DNA of 40,879 nucleotides from an uncultured Clostridia bacterium. GTDB lineage: Bacteria; Bacillota; Clostridia; Oscillospirales; Oscillospiraceae. This document shows positions 23,960 through 32,299 of the stretch, in pieces. The notes beneath the pieces were generated by a model. That model was not told the origin of the DNA and did no database searches. It saw only the letters and a program-made list of their open reading frames with translations. Both the position numbers and the translations under genes were made by a program. Location of the stretch: contig CAMFBN010000021.1 in assembly GCA_945948535.1 (NCBI GenBank), positions 1-40,879 of the forward strand. The letters are read 5' to 3'. Within the stretch, counting starts at the first letter, position 1. Each line of letters opens with the position of its first letter.

Positions 23960-25591
23960 TTGAAAGAAACTGTGGGTGGCGCTGATCTGCGCAGAATGAT
24001 TATCAGCGCGGCAGCCGCCATAGAGATCAATAAGCAGGCTCTGAATGAGCTGAATGTCTTCCCGGTTCCCGACGGTGACACCGGCACCAATATGTCCATG
24101 ACCATCAACGCCGCCGCTTCCGACCTGCGCAAGGCGGAGGACCCGGATCTGGGAACAGCCGCGAAAATTGCCGCTTCCGCCATGCTGCGGGGCGCCCGGG
24201 GTAACTCCGGCGTGATCCTGTCCCTGCTGTTTCGGGGCATTTCCCGGAAGCTGAAGGGGCTGGAGTACTGCGACGGCGTGCTGTGGGCCGCGGCTCTGCA
24301 GGAGGGCGTGGACGCCGCCTACAAGGCGGTTATGAAGCCCGCCGAGGGCACCATTCTGACCGTGGCCCGCCTCGCTGCCGCCAAGGCGCAGGATGCGGCG
24401 CAGGAAAATAACTTCATCGAATTCGTTCAGGCTGCTGCCATTGAGGAAGCGAAGGTGGCGCTGGCCAACACTGTGAACCAGAATCCCGTTCTGAAGAAGG
24501 CTGGCGTCGTGGACGCCGGCGGCAAGGGCTGGGTCACCGCGCTGGAAGCCATGCTGTCTTCCATGCAGGGCGAGGACGTGGTTCTGGAGAGCGCCGGAGA
24601 AGGCACCGCCGTGAAGGAAGCGGCGGATTTCTCCGACTTTAACACCGAGGATATCACCTTTACCTACTGCACCGAGTTCATCATTGACCGGGAAAATGAC
24701 AAGGACCCCGAGGCCCTGCGCGCCTTCCTCAGCCAGCTGGGCGACAGCCTGGTGCTGGTGGATGACGACGAGATCATCAAGGTGCATGTGCATACCAATG
24801 ATCCCGGCAAGGCCCTCAGCGAGGCCGTAACCTACGGTTCCTTCGTTACCGTGAAGATTGAGAATATGCGCCTGCAGCACACCGAGAAGGTCATGACCGA
24901 AAGCGAGAAGGAGCCGAAGATTGCGGAGCCGGAAAAGGCACTGGGCGTGGTTTCCGTCTGCGCAGGCCCGGGCCTTGCGGATGTGTTCCTGAATCTGGGC
25001 GTTGATCAGATCATCTCCGGCGGCCAGACCATGAACCCCAGCACTCAGGACATTCTGGAGGCTGTCAACAAGGTGCCCGCCGAGACCGTCTTCGTCCTGC
25101 CCAACAACAAGAACATCATCATGGCGGCGGAGCAGGTAGACGCTCTGACCCCCAAGCATGTGGTGGTGATTCCCTCCAAGACCGTGCCTCAGGGCGTGAC
25201 CGCCATGCTGGGCTTTAATCCCGAGGGAAGTGTGGAGGAGAATACCGAAGCGCTGACCGAGGCGCTGGGCACCGTGGACACCATGCAGATCACCTATGCT
25301 GCCCGGAACTCCGACTTTGACGGCTACGACATCCACGAGGGTGACTATCTGGCCCTCTACGGCAGCCAGCTCTTCGGCACCAGCCGGGACATCAAGGTGC
25401 TGCTGAAATCCCTTGCTGAGAAGGTTCGGGACGAGGGCAAGGAGTACGTCACCATCTACTACGGCGAGGACGTGAAGGAGAAGCATGCTCAGAAGGCGGC
25501 GGACATCTTCGCGGACATCTGCCCCAATGCGGACGTGAATCTGCTCAGCGGCGGTCAGCCGGTGTACTACTATCTGATTTCTGCGGAATAA
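23960..25591 (+). CDS. fakA: Fatty acid kinase catalytic subunit FakA-like (DAK2/DegV-like)
   Basis: This 543-residue protein has an N-terminal DAK2 domain (NVFPVPDGDTGTNM at about 30-43 binds Mg-ATP; LRGARGNSGVILS at about 74-86), a middle domain with VHVHTNDPG, and a C-terminal domain with LGVVSVCAGPG and LPNNKNI. FakA works with a DegV-type FakB to phosphorylate exogenous fatty acids into acyl-phosphates for phospholipid synthesis. No fakB lies in the window. The start is a TTG eight bases after CGGAGG; no ATG fits. It follows asp23 closely and is probably co-transcribed. The equivalent Bacillus gene is yloV. Confidence 0.93.
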   Translation: MKETVGGADLRRMIISAAAAIEINKQALNELNVFPVPDGDTGTNMSMTINAAASDLRKAEDPDLGTAAKIAASAMLRGARGNSGVILSLLFRGISRKLKGLEYCDGVLWAAALQEGVDAAYKAVMKPAEGTILTVARLAAAKAQDAAQENNFIEFVQAAAIEEAKVALANTVNQNPVLKKAGVVDAGGKGWVTALEAMLSSMQGEDVVLESAGEGTAVKEAADFSDFNTEDITFTYCTEFIIDRENDKDPEALRAFLSQLGDSLVLVDDDEIIKVHVHTNDPGKALSEAVTYGSFVTVKIENMRLQHTEKVMTESEKEPKIAEPEKALGVVSVCAGPGLADVFLNLGVDQIISGGQTMNPSTQDILEAVNKVPAETVFVLPNNKNIIMAAEQVDALTPKHVVVIPSKTVPQGVTAMLGFNPEGSVEENTEALTEALGTVDTMQITYAARNSDFDGYDIHEGDYLALYGSQLFGTSRDIKVLLKSLAEKVRDEGKEYVTIYYGEDVKEKHAQKAADIFADICPNADVNLLSGGQPVYYYLISAE

Positions 25592-25600
25592 TATAGAATG

Positions 25601-25617
25601 CTCAGCGCTTCGCTGAG
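25601..25617. other. Hairpin after fakA
   Basis: CTCAGCG and CGCTGAG make a seven-pair stem with loop CTT, just past the fakA stop. No T-run follows, so it may stabilise the 3' end rather than terminate. Confidence 0.4.
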
Positions 25618-25632
25618 TGGAAGGCTGAAAAG

Positions 25633-25707
25633 GGAAAGTTGAAAGTTATGGTGTCCCTTCGGGACGAATAGAAAATTTTCAACTTTCAACTATCAACTTT
25701 CAACTTC
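25633..25707. repeat. Low-complexity-arm hairpin repeat, copy 4
   Basis: The left arm GGAAAGTTGAAAGTT is followed by the core TATGGTGTCCCTTCGGGACGAA with hairpin GTCCC-TTC-GGGAC. After a spacer comes a right arm of about three TTTCAAC units complementary to the left arm. The core matches the copy at 9,172-9,211. Confidence 0.75.
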
Positions 25708-25723
25708 TTCGCAAGATTACGGT

Positions 25724-25761
25724 CAGCCCGCTGCCAAAGAAGGCGGCGGGCTGTGTCCTTT
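25724..25761 (+). terminator. Terminator upstream of the YihY gene
   Basis: CAGCCCGCTGCC pairs with GGCGGCGGGCTG around a 6-base loop, followed by TGTCCTTTTG. It probably ends the gpmI-asp23-fakA transcript. Confidence 0.7.
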
Positions 25762-25780
25762 TGTGAAATGGGGGAATCGG

Positions 25781-26605
25781 ATGAGAAAATTTCCCAAAGG
25801 CGGTCTGATCGGAAAAGCCGTGGACGCGTATCTGGCAATCCGGGAAAAGCAGATCCCGCTGCACGCGGCCTATGCCGGATACTTTATCATCCTGTCTATC
25901 TTTCCGGCGCTGCTGATGCTTTTGAGCATTCTGCGGTTTACGGGCATTCAGGTGGAAACTCTGGTGGCGCTGATAGACGCTTTCCTGCCCCACGCACTGA
26001 CGGATACGGTGGAGGAGCTGGTCTACAGCACCTGGGCCAATTCCACCGGCACAGTGCTGGGCCTGTCGGCGCTGACTGCCCTGTGGTCTGCCAGCCGGGG
26101 CGTGTTCGGCCTGCTGCGGGGACTGAACGCGGTGTACGACGTTTGGGAGGACCGGGGCTATTTCTACACCCGGGGCATCAGCGTGGTCTATACCTTCCTC
26201 TTTGGACTGGTGCTGCTGCTGACATTGTTTCTGCACGTGTTCGGCAGTACCATCCTCAACTGGCTGAGCATGGTGGACAACGGAATCGTGATCTTCCTGA
26301 TGGACCTGATCGATCTGCGTTTTTTCCTCCTGCTGATTCTGCAAAGCCTGATTTTCACCCTGATGTTCATGGTTCTGCCCAATCAGCGAAACCGCTTTGT
26401 GGACAGTCTGCCCGGCGGTATTCTGTCCTCCATCGGCTGGCTGGTGTTTTCCGATCTTTTCTCCATTTATGTGGAAAATTTCAACAGCTATTCCAACATT
26501 TTCGGGTCCATCTACGCGGTGGCGCTGGGGATGCTGTGGCTGTACTGCTGCCTGAGCATCCTGTTTTATGGCGGCGCGCTGAATCACTACCTGAATCAGC
26601 AGTGA
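25781..26605 (+). CDS. YihY/BrkB family membrane protein
   Basis: This protein of about 274 residues has six predicted membrane segments and the family pattern: an N-terminal HAAYAGYFIILSIFPALL segment, LWSASRGVFGLLRGLNAVY, and LPGGILSSIGWLVFSDLFSIYVEN followed by YSNIFGSIYAVALGMLWLYCC. Once called ribonuclease BN by mistake, the family has no settled function; transport or lipid roles have been suggested. The ATG at 25,781 has GGGGGA six bases upstream; an in-frame GTG six codons earlier is less likely. Confidence 0.9.
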   Translation: MRKFPKGGLIGKAVDAYLAIREKQIPLHAAYAGYFIILSIFPALLMLLSILRFTGIQVETLVALIDAFLPHALTDTVEELVYSTWANSTGTVLGLSALTALWSASRGVFGLLRGLNAVYDVWEDRGYFYTRGISVVYTFLFGLVLLLTLFLHVFGSTILNWLSMVDNGIVIFLMDLIDLRFFLLLILQSLIFTLMFMVLPNQRNRFVDSLPGGILSSIGWLVFSDLFSIYVENFNSYSNIFGSIYAVALGMLWLYCCLSILFYGGALNHYLNQQ

Positions 26606-26684
26606 AAAATTTGTAATTTTTAGGGGTGTTTACGCTCTGTTCACACTATTTCGGTAAGATTATCCCCAAAAGGAGGGGAATGGT

Positions 26685-27512
26685 ATGTTTGGATATGTAA
26701 CAGCCAGCCTTCGGGAGCTGACAAAAGAGCAGCAGCGCCGCTACAGCGCGGTGTACTGCGGCATCTGCCGCCGGATTCGGGAGCAGTCCGGACAGCTGTC
26801 CCGGCTGGGACTGAGCTATGATATGGCGTTTCTGGCGCTGCTACTGATGAGCCTGTACGAGCCGGAGGAGGACGGCGGCAAAAACAGCTGCGCCCTCCAT
26901 CCCATCACCCGGCGGGACTGGCTGGATAACGACTATATCCGTTACGCGGCGGACATGAATGTGGCGCTGGCTTACTATAACTGTCTGGACGATTGGCAGG
27001 ACGACGGGAAACGGACGGCAAAATGGATGGCGCAGGCCTACGAACCCCATCTGCCCGACATCGAAAAACGCTGGCCTCGTCAGTGTCAGGCAATCAAAAG
27101 GAGCATTGACACTCTGTCGGCGCTGGAAAAGGAAAACTGCCCCAACCCGGACGAACCGGCTGGTGCCTTCGGTGAGTTGATGGGGGAGCTGCTGGTGGTT
27201 CGGGAGGATTGGTGGGCGCCGATCCTGCGAAAAATGGGCAACGCTCTTGGCAGGTTCATCTATCTTCTGGACGCGGAGCTGGACTATGACAAGGACAAGC
27301 GGAAGGGGAAATACAATCCCTTCCTTGCCCGGGGCGAGGAGAAAAACTGGGCCCAATGGGAGGACTATCTGGTGCTGACCATGGGCCGGTGCACGGCCGA
27401 GTTTGAAAAGCTGCCGCTTGTGCAGGACAAGCAATTGCTTGACAATATTCTCTACAGCGGTGTGTGGGTAAACTACAGAGGAAAGCGAAAAGAGGAGGAA
27501 AGCCATGATTGA
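26685..27512 (+). CDS. DUF5685 family protein
   Basis: This 275-residue soluble helical protein begins [20 protein letters not shown] and has [13 protein letters not shown] with two cysteines three apart. I recognise it as DUF5685, a clostridial family of unknown role. Further conserved patches are [19 protein letters not shown] at about 88-103 (here [16 protein letters not shown]) and [23 protein letters not shown], both rich in Asp and Tyr in a manner reminiscent of prenyl-chain enzymes, although no true DDxxD pair is established. The ATG follows AAAAGGAGGGG. It overlaps the next gene, a J-domain protein, by eight bases, a strong sign of joint expression. Confidence 0.8.
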   Translation: MFGYVTASLRELTKEQQRRYSAVYCGICRRIREQSGQLSRLGLSYDMAFLALLLMSLYEPEEDGGKNSCALHPITRRDWLDNDYIRYAADMNVALAYYNCLDDWQDDGKRTAKWMAQAYEPHLPDIEKRWPRQCQAIKRSIDTLSALEKENCPNPDEPAGAFGELMGELLVVREDWWAPILRKMGNALGRFIYLLDAELDYDKDKRKGKYNPFLARGEEKNWAQWEDYLVLTMGRCTAEFEKLPLVQDKQLLDNILYSGVWVNYRGKRKEEESHD

Positions 27513-28131
27513 CGATCCGTATAAGGTGCTGGGTGTCAGCCGTGACGCCTCTGACGAGGAAATCAAGCAGGCATACCGAAAGCTGGCGAAAAAATACCAC
27601 CCCGACCTGAACCCCGGAGATGCGGAAGCGGCCCGGAAGATGCAGGAGGTCAACGCTGCCTATGAGCAGATCAAGAACCCGGAGAAGGCCCAGCCCCAGC
27701 CCGGCGGCTACGGCTACGATCCCTTCGGCGGCTACCGCCAGCAGAGCAGGCCTGAGTCAAACGACGACCAGTACCAGCAGGCGGCGGCCCAGTACATCCG
27801 CTTCGGCCGCTTCCGGGAGGCGTTGAATACGCTGAACAATTCTGCCCAGCGGGACGCCCGGTGGTACTACCTCAGCGCCCTTGCCAATGACGGACTGGGC
27901 AATCAGGTTACGGCGCTGGAGCACATCCGCCGGGCGGTGAGCATGGACCCAAACAATCCGGAGTACCTGAACGCCCTGAACCATATGGAGCACGGCGGCG
28001 CGGACTACCGGCAGACCGCCGGAAACTTCCGTGGCTTTTCCATGGGCGGCAATCCCTGCATGAACCTGTGCCTGTGCTACCTGGTAAACCTGTTCTGCTG
28101 CGGCGGGCGGGGGATGTTCCTGTGCTGCTGA
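27505..28131 (+). CDS. J-domain protein with TPR-like middle and Cys-rich tail
   Basis: This 208-residue protein opens with a complete J domain (residues about 4-64, HPD motif in KKYHPDLN), so it can stimulate a DnaK-type ATPase. A Gln/Gly/Tyr-rich linker follows, then a TPR-like helical segment ([20 protein letters not shown] to [16 protein letters not shown], about 95-165). The tail is a cysteine-rich hydrophobic stretch with [19 protein letters not shown] and a terminal CC, which may insert in a membrane or be acylated. It is not DnaJ (no zinc-finger or substrate domains). It overlaps the DUF5685 gene by eight bases. Confidence 0.88.
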   Translation: MIDDPYKVLGVSRDASDEEIKQAYRKLAKKYHPDLNPGDAEAARKMQEVNAAYEQIKNPEKAQPQPGGYGYDPFGGYRQQSRPESNDDQYQQAAAQYIRFGRFREALNTLNNSAQRDARWYYLSALANDGLGNQVTALEHIRRAVSMDPNNPEYLNALNHMEHGGADYRQTAGNFRGFSMGGNPCMNLCLCYLVNLFCCGGRGMFLCC

Positions 28132-28147
28132 GCCGGAGGAAATCGGA

Positions 28148-29710
28148 ATGGAATTGAGACAGAGACTGGAACGAAATAAGACCCGGCTGCTTACGGCCTT
28201 GGCAGCCACCTTTATCTGGGGCCTGGCGGCCCATGGCTACGCCTTTTTTGACAATAATATCTCCCATGACTCTCTCCGGGAATTCCACGCCGAGATTTTG
28301 GGAAATGATATTAAAATGGGCATCGGGAGGGTGCTGACCCCTCTTTATCGGGACTTGCTGGGCAGCGATGTGACCCTTCCCTGGTTTAACGGCGTGCTGG
28401 CCCTGCTGTGGATCGGACTGGCGGTGTTTCTGGCGGCCCGGGTTTTCCGGATGGAATCCAAAACGGCAGTGGTGTTGGTCGCGGGCATTTTTGCTACAAA
28501 TATAACGGTATCGGCTACGGCCGCTACCTATATTCACGATCTGGACAGCTATATGTTTGCTATGCTGTGCGCGGTGGGAGCCGTCTGGCTGTGGAACCGG
28601 CACCCCCGGGGATGGCTCATAGGCTGGGCTCTGGTGGCGGTCTCGCTGGGAATCCATCAGAGCTACGTATTTCTGACGGTAAGCCTGTGTATGATGGTCT
28701 GCATTTTGGAGCTGATGCGCGGCGGGCAGTTCCAGGCGGTGCTGTTCAAGGGCCTGAGGGCCATTGGAATGATCCTTCTGGGCGGCGTGGCCTATATTGT
28801 GCTGCTGAAGGGAATGCTGCTTACCGGAGGCACCTTGTTCAGCGGAGATTACAATTCTCTGGACCAGATTGCCCTGCTGACTCCCGGCACCATCGGCTCT
28901 TTGATCATTGGGGCCTACGCTGACTGGTTTGGCAGACTGTGGAACGCCTATTCCAGCTACCCCTCCATTTTGATGCGGGCAATGACGTCACTGTTTTTCA
29001 CCATCGATGCCGCCGCACTGGCGGTCTTCCTGCTCAGCAAAAAACGGGGCTGGAAGGAGAAGCTGCTGTGTGCGGTGCTTGTGGCGCTGCTTCCACTGGG
29101 AATGAACATGGTCTACGTTTTGTCCCTGGGGGAAAGTCATGACCTGATGGTGTACCCGATTTGGATGTTCTATCTGCTGACGCTGCTGCTGGCGCTTTGG
29201 CTGTACGGGCAGTGGAAGGATACTGCCATCCCGGTGGGAGTCTGGCAGAAGGCCCCGTGTATGCTGATGATCGGCGTGGTGCTGTACGGCAACGTGCGGT
29301 TTTCCAACGGAATGTATGTCAAGAAAAATCTGGAATTCGATGGCTATCTGTCCCTGATGACCCGGGTGGTGGGACGGATGGAGGCCTTTGACGGCTACCA
29401 GCCGGGTCAGACGCCGGTGGTGTTTGTGGGGCTTCCCAAGACCTTCAATCCGGTGATTCCGGGCTTCAAGGACTATTGGAACGTGACCGGCATGACTGGC
29501 TCCAGCCCCATCTACACCACGGAGCCCAGCCGGATGCAGGCCTATTTTGATTACGTCATGAGCCTGCCCATTGTGATGGCGGATGGTGAGACTCAGCTGC
29601 GGCTTCAGTCTGACGAGCGTGTGCAGGCCATGCCCTGCTACCCCACCGAGGGCTTCCTGGCCTTTTATGACGGGACGCTGGTGGTGAAGCTGGGGAATAT
29701 TACCGACTGA
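28148..29710 (+). CDS. Glucosyltransferase domain (GtrII-like) membrane protein
   Basis: This 520-residue polytopic protein with roughly ten to eleven transmembrane helices looks like the Glucos_trans_II (GtrII) family, GT-C enzymes that move sugars from a lipid carrier onto surface glycans outside the membrane. The first outer loop has FFDNNISHDSLREFH, and a second acidic motif is ATYIHDLDSYMF. The C-terminal 120 residues form an extracytoplasmic domain. The ATG follows CCGGAGGAAATCGGA. It lies 16 bases after the J-domain gene and 19 before the DUF4430 gene, so it is part of a long rightward transcript. Donor and acceptor are unknown. Confidence 0.75.
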   Translation: MELRQRLERNKTRLLTALAATFIWGLAAHGYAFFDNNISHDSLREFHAEILGNDIKMGIGRVLTPLYRDLLGSDVTLPWFNGVLALLWIGLAVFLAARVFRMESKTAVVLVAGIFATNITVSATAATYIHDLDSYMFAMLCAVGAVWLWNRHPRGWLIGWALVAVSLGIHQSYVFLTVSLCMMVCILELMRGGQFQAVLFKGLRAIGMILLGGVAYIVLLKGMLLTGGTLFSGDYNSLDQIALLTPGTIGSLIIGAYADWFGRLWNAYSSYPSILMRAMTSLFFTIDAAALAVFLLSKKRGWKEKLLCAVLVALLPLGMNMVYVLSLGESHDLMVYPIWMFYLLTLLLALWLYGQWKDTAIPVGVWQKAPCMLMIGVVLYGNVRFSNGMYVKKNLEFDGYLSLMTRVVGRMEAFDGYQPGQTPVVFVGLPKTFNPVIPGFKDYWNVTGMTGSSPIYTTEPSRMQAYFDYVMSLPIVMADGETQLRLQSDERVQAMPCYPTEGFLAFYDGTLVVKLGNITD

Positions 29711-29729
29711 AAGAACAAGGAGATTTGGT

Positions 29730-30122
29730 ATGAAGAATCGGAAGACTTTGATTGCGGCGGCTGTGCTGGTGGTTCTTGCAGCCATTCTGGCAGGTGTATC
29801 TTTTGCGGCACGTCCCACAACGACAGCGGGGGCCAAGACCATAAGCGTGAGCGTGGTTCACGCTGACGGCAGTGAAAAGCAGTTCCGGTATCACACCGAT
29901 GCAGAGTATCTGGGCCCCGTCCTGTTGACGGAGGGCCTTGTGGAGGGCGAGAATGGCCCCTATGGCCTGACTATTTCTGTGGTGGACGGCGAAAAGGCCG
30001 ACTGGAATGAGAACCAGAGCTACTGGGCGTTGTACGTGGGAGAGGACTATGCCGCCACCGGCGCGGATTCCACCCCGGTGAAGGATGGAGACAGCTTCAA
30101 GCTGGTATACACCATTGGGTAA
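29730..30122 (+). CDS. DUF4430 domain exported protein
   Basis: This 130-residue protein has an N-terminal membrane anchor or signal segment (MKNRK followed by a long Ala/Leu/Val run to about residue 26). There is no lipobox Cys. The rest is a DUF4430 domain (residues about 38-129), with YWALYVGEDYAATGADSTPV and DGDSFKLVYTIG as the typical end. This domain resembles the C-terminal beta domain of the cobalamin carriers transcobalamin and intrinsic factor. It overlaps the start of an ECF transporter S component, so it may be an extracellular ligand-binding partner. The cobalamin link is inference. Confidence 0.85.
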   Translation: MKNRKTLIAAAVLVVLAAILAGVSFAARPTTTAGAKTISVSVVHADGSEKQFRYHTDAEYLGPVLLTEGLVEGENGPYGLTISVVDGEKADWNENQSYWALYVGEDYAATGADSTPVKDGDSFKLVYTIG

Positions 30123-30612
30123 GCTGACCGTCCGGGAGCTGGTGCTGTTCGCGGTACTGGGGGCCATGACCTTTGCGGCAAAGTACGCAATGAGCTTTCT
30201 GCCGAATATCGAACCGGTGAGCCTGTGCGTCATGCTCTATGCGGTGGTGTTCGGAAAAAAGTGGGTCTATCCCGTCTACCTGTATGTACTTCTGGAGATT
30301 TTGTTCTACGGAATCAGCCTGTGGAACATCAACTACCTTTATATCTGGGCAGTGCTGGGCGTGGCGGCGTATTGCCTGCGGCGGATGCGGGGCAGACTGG
30401 GTTGGGCACTTCTGTCCGGCGGCTTTGGGCTGTCCTTCGGCGCGCTGTGCGGCATCGTGGACGTGTTCATCGGCGGCTTTTCCTACGCACTGACCAAATG
30501 GGTGTCCGGGATTCCCTTTGACATTGCCCACTGCGCCGGTAACTTTATTCTGGCGCTGCTGCTGTTTGAACCTATGCGGAAACTGCTGCAAAAACTGTAC
30601 CAAAGAGAATAA
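30085..30612 (+). CDS. ECF transporter S component (substrate-binding membrane subunit)
   Basis: This hydrophobic protein of up to 175 residues has about six membrane helices and resembles S components of energy-coupling-factor vitamin transporters (LTVRELVLFAVLGAMTFAAKYA at the N-terminus, small Gly/Ala helix-packing patches). The shared T and A subunits are not in the window and are presumably encoded elsewhere. The start is uncertain: the ATG at 30,085 has only a weak GGTGA, and a TTG at 30,115 is a fair alternative; both overlap the DUF4430 gene. Together with DUF4430 it suggests uptake of a vitamin, possibly a cobamide, but the substrate is not shown by sequence. Confidence 0.75.
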   Translation: METASSWYTPLGKLTVRELVLFAVLGAMTFAAKYAMSFLPNIEPVSLCVMLYAVVFGKKWVYPVYLYVLLEILFYGISLWNINYLYIWAVLGVAAYCLRRMRGRLGWALLSGGFGLSFGALCGIVDVFIGGFSYALTKWVSGIPFDIAHCAGNFILALLLFEPMRKLLQKLYQRE

Positions 30613-30652
30613 AAAATCCCCCCTGTTTGCCGAAAAAGCTGGTAAACAGGGG
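30611..30652. terminator. Terminator between convergent ECF-S and GT-C-like genes
   Basis: CCCCTGTTTGCC pairs with GGTAAACAGGGG around a 9-base loop (30,620-30,652). On the minus strand it is followed by GGATTTTTTATT, so it mainly ends the leftward gene, whose stop is only nine bases away. Confidence 0.8.
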
Positions 30653-30660
30653 AAATTCCG

Positions 30661-32169
30661 TTATTCATTTGGCAGTGGAATGCGGAGCAGGCGGTTCACA
30701 GCGGGATCAACCGCGACGGTAATGTCGATTCGCTGACTGGTTATCCCGTGGGCATACAGCGTGTCGGGAATACGCTCCATCAGGAACAGACTGCAGGGCC
30801 AGTTATCCTCCGTCTCGGGGTCGGCGGTAAATTGGGGAACATACAGAGTCATCTCCTGTCTGCCGGCGGCATCAGCAGCCTGAAACTGCTCCACAATGTA
30901 CCGGCTGAGCGCGCCGCACGTTTCAGCGGGCAACTCACAGGTGTTGGAATCCCGGAAGGTGTTCCCTCTGGTGTTAATGCTGGAGACCAGGAACAGGGTC
31001 AGCAGCGGCAGAACCAGCATCAGCTTTGGAAAACGTCCCACCAGATATCCCAGCGCCAGCAGCACCAGCAGAAGAATGTGAAAATAGATTACGAACAGAT
31101 ACTCGCAGGCGGAAATCTTTGCCGGGCCCACGGCGGCGCAGAGCAGAATCATGTAGACAAAAATCGCGGCTGTGGAAATCAGGAAGGTCCCCAGAACCGA
31201 AGCCAGCTTTGGTTCCAGACTGCGGACGCCGCCGCTGAGCAGCATACACACCACGGCGGCAAGTACCACAATGCCGGAGGAAAGAAGGAAGAGCCGGTTA
31301 CTTTCCAGCAGCGCGGTTTTCAGCAGAAAACAGGTCTGATGCAGCCGGCTCAGGAGGGAACCCCCGGCCATGGCATCCCCGGCGCGGCCGCCGCTCAGTT
31401 CAAACACCGCGCTGATCAGCCATGCGGCGAGGATTCCGACATGGAAGCAGTTATCCCGCAGAAATGCCCGGAAACGGAAGTGTTTCCGCTGACGGATCAG
31501 TTCCAGCAGAAGACAGCTCCCCGCGTATGCCGCGAGAATGCCGCTGGCGGGCAGACTGGAGAAGATTGCCAGATAGACAATCACACATACAAGACCAATG
31601 ATTTCCGGCCTGCCGGTGCGCAGAAACGCGTCTGCCCTGGGGTTTGCCAGAAGGAGCATGACACAGGAGGTGTTGAGCAGCATCGGGAGAAGGTAATTAT
31701 AGTAGCAGTTCACCGAAACGCACTGGAAAAGATACAGGTTGTTTTCCTCCTCCGTACGGAAAACCAAAAAATGCAGAGCAAAGAAGAGAACAGAGAGAAT
31801 GGCGGTGGTTGTCCGGGAACAGGAGAATACCCTGCGCATCAGGCAGGCGAAGCACCACAGGTATCCGGTAATGGCGGCGCTGACCACGAAAGCGTGCATG
31901 ATCGTCTGGGCTGTGATGTAATCTCCGGTAAGGGGCGTCAGGGCATGGGCCGCGATGGTGGCAAAAAAGGGATACAGAACCTCGGGAAACACCTTTGATG
32001 GATTCCATTCGCCCCAGATGGGGGTGGCTAGACGGGCGTAGGAAAGATAGGTCCAGTCGTCTCCATCGAAGGGGATCAGCGGATGTATTCTGGTGAACCA
32101 GAGGAAAAGAAACGCGAAAACCAATAGAAAGAAAGCACTGTAAGGCAGCTTTTGAGTCTTTTTCTCCAT
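30661..32169 (-). CDS. GT-C-like polytopic membrane protein
   Basis: This 502-residue membrane protein has about eleven hydrophobic helices. After the first helix comes PLIPFDGDDWTYLSYAR, an acidic pair in the first outer loop as in GT-C glycosyltransferases that use polyprenyl-phosphate sugars. The C-terminal 90 residues (from about RGNTFRDSNTCEL) form an extracytoplasmic domain. Overall it resembles uncharacterised clostridial families (DUF6056-like), but I cannot place it firmly. The ATG is chosen for GAAAGGAGAA upstream; the frame extends fifteen codons further. It is divergent from the GtrB-like GT2 gene, which could supply its lipid-linked sugar. Confidence 0.65.
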   Translation of the reverse strand: MEKKTQKLPYSAFFLLVFAFLFLWFTRIHPLIPFDGDDWTYLSYARLATPIWGEWNPSKVFPEVLYPFFATIAAHALTPLTGDYITAQTIMHAFVVSAAITGYLWCFACLMRRVFSCSRTTTAILSVLFFALHFLVFRTEEENNLYLFQCVSVNCYYNYLLPMLLNTSCVMLLLANPRADAFLRTGRPEIIGLVCVIVYLAIFSSLPASGILAAYAGSCLLLELIRQRKHFRFRAFLRDNCFHVGILAAWLISAVFELSGGRAGDAMAGGSLLSRLHQTCFLLKTALLESNRLFLLSSGIVVLAAVVCMLLSGGVRSLEPKLASVLGTFLISTAAIFVYMILLCAAVGPAKISACEYLFVIYFHILLLVLLALGYLVGRFPKLMLVLPLLTLFLVSSINTRGNTFRDSNTCELPAETCGALSRYIVEQFQAADAAGRQEMTLYVPQFTADPETEDNWPCSLFLMERIPDTLYAHGITSQRIDITVAVDPAVNRLLRIPLPNE

Positions 32170-32195
32170 AAAAGATTCTCCTTTCAATCCTGAAA

Positions 32196-32224
32196 AGGAT
32201 AAATCATTTTTCACGGTTTGTCAA
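32196..32224 (-). promoter_or_regulatory. Promoter of the GT-C-like gene
   Basis: On the minus strand a perfect TTGACA (32,219-32,224) and TATCCT (32,196-32,201) are spaced by 17 bases, about 27 bases before the ATG. Confidence 0.7.
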
Positions 32225-32242
32225 GTATTTTCGCCCTCCGGG

Positions 32243-32271
32243 TTGTCAATGACGGAGAACGGATGTATAAT
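32243..32271 (+). promoter_or_regulatory. Promoter of the GT2 gene
   Basis: TTGTCA (32,243-32,248) and a perfect TATAAT (32,266-32,271) with a 17-base spacer lie just upstream of the ATG at 32,300. It is back-to-back with the leftward promoter at 32,196-32,224; the -35 boxes are only 18 bases apart. Confidence 0.8.
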
Positions 32272-32299
32272 ACGAAAAATACAGAAAGGATGAGAAAGC

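Noticed and set aside
23396..25486. 696-codon frame opposite asp23-fakA
   Set aside because: It is antisense to two conserved genes, with Gly/His/Leu-rich composition and no domain.
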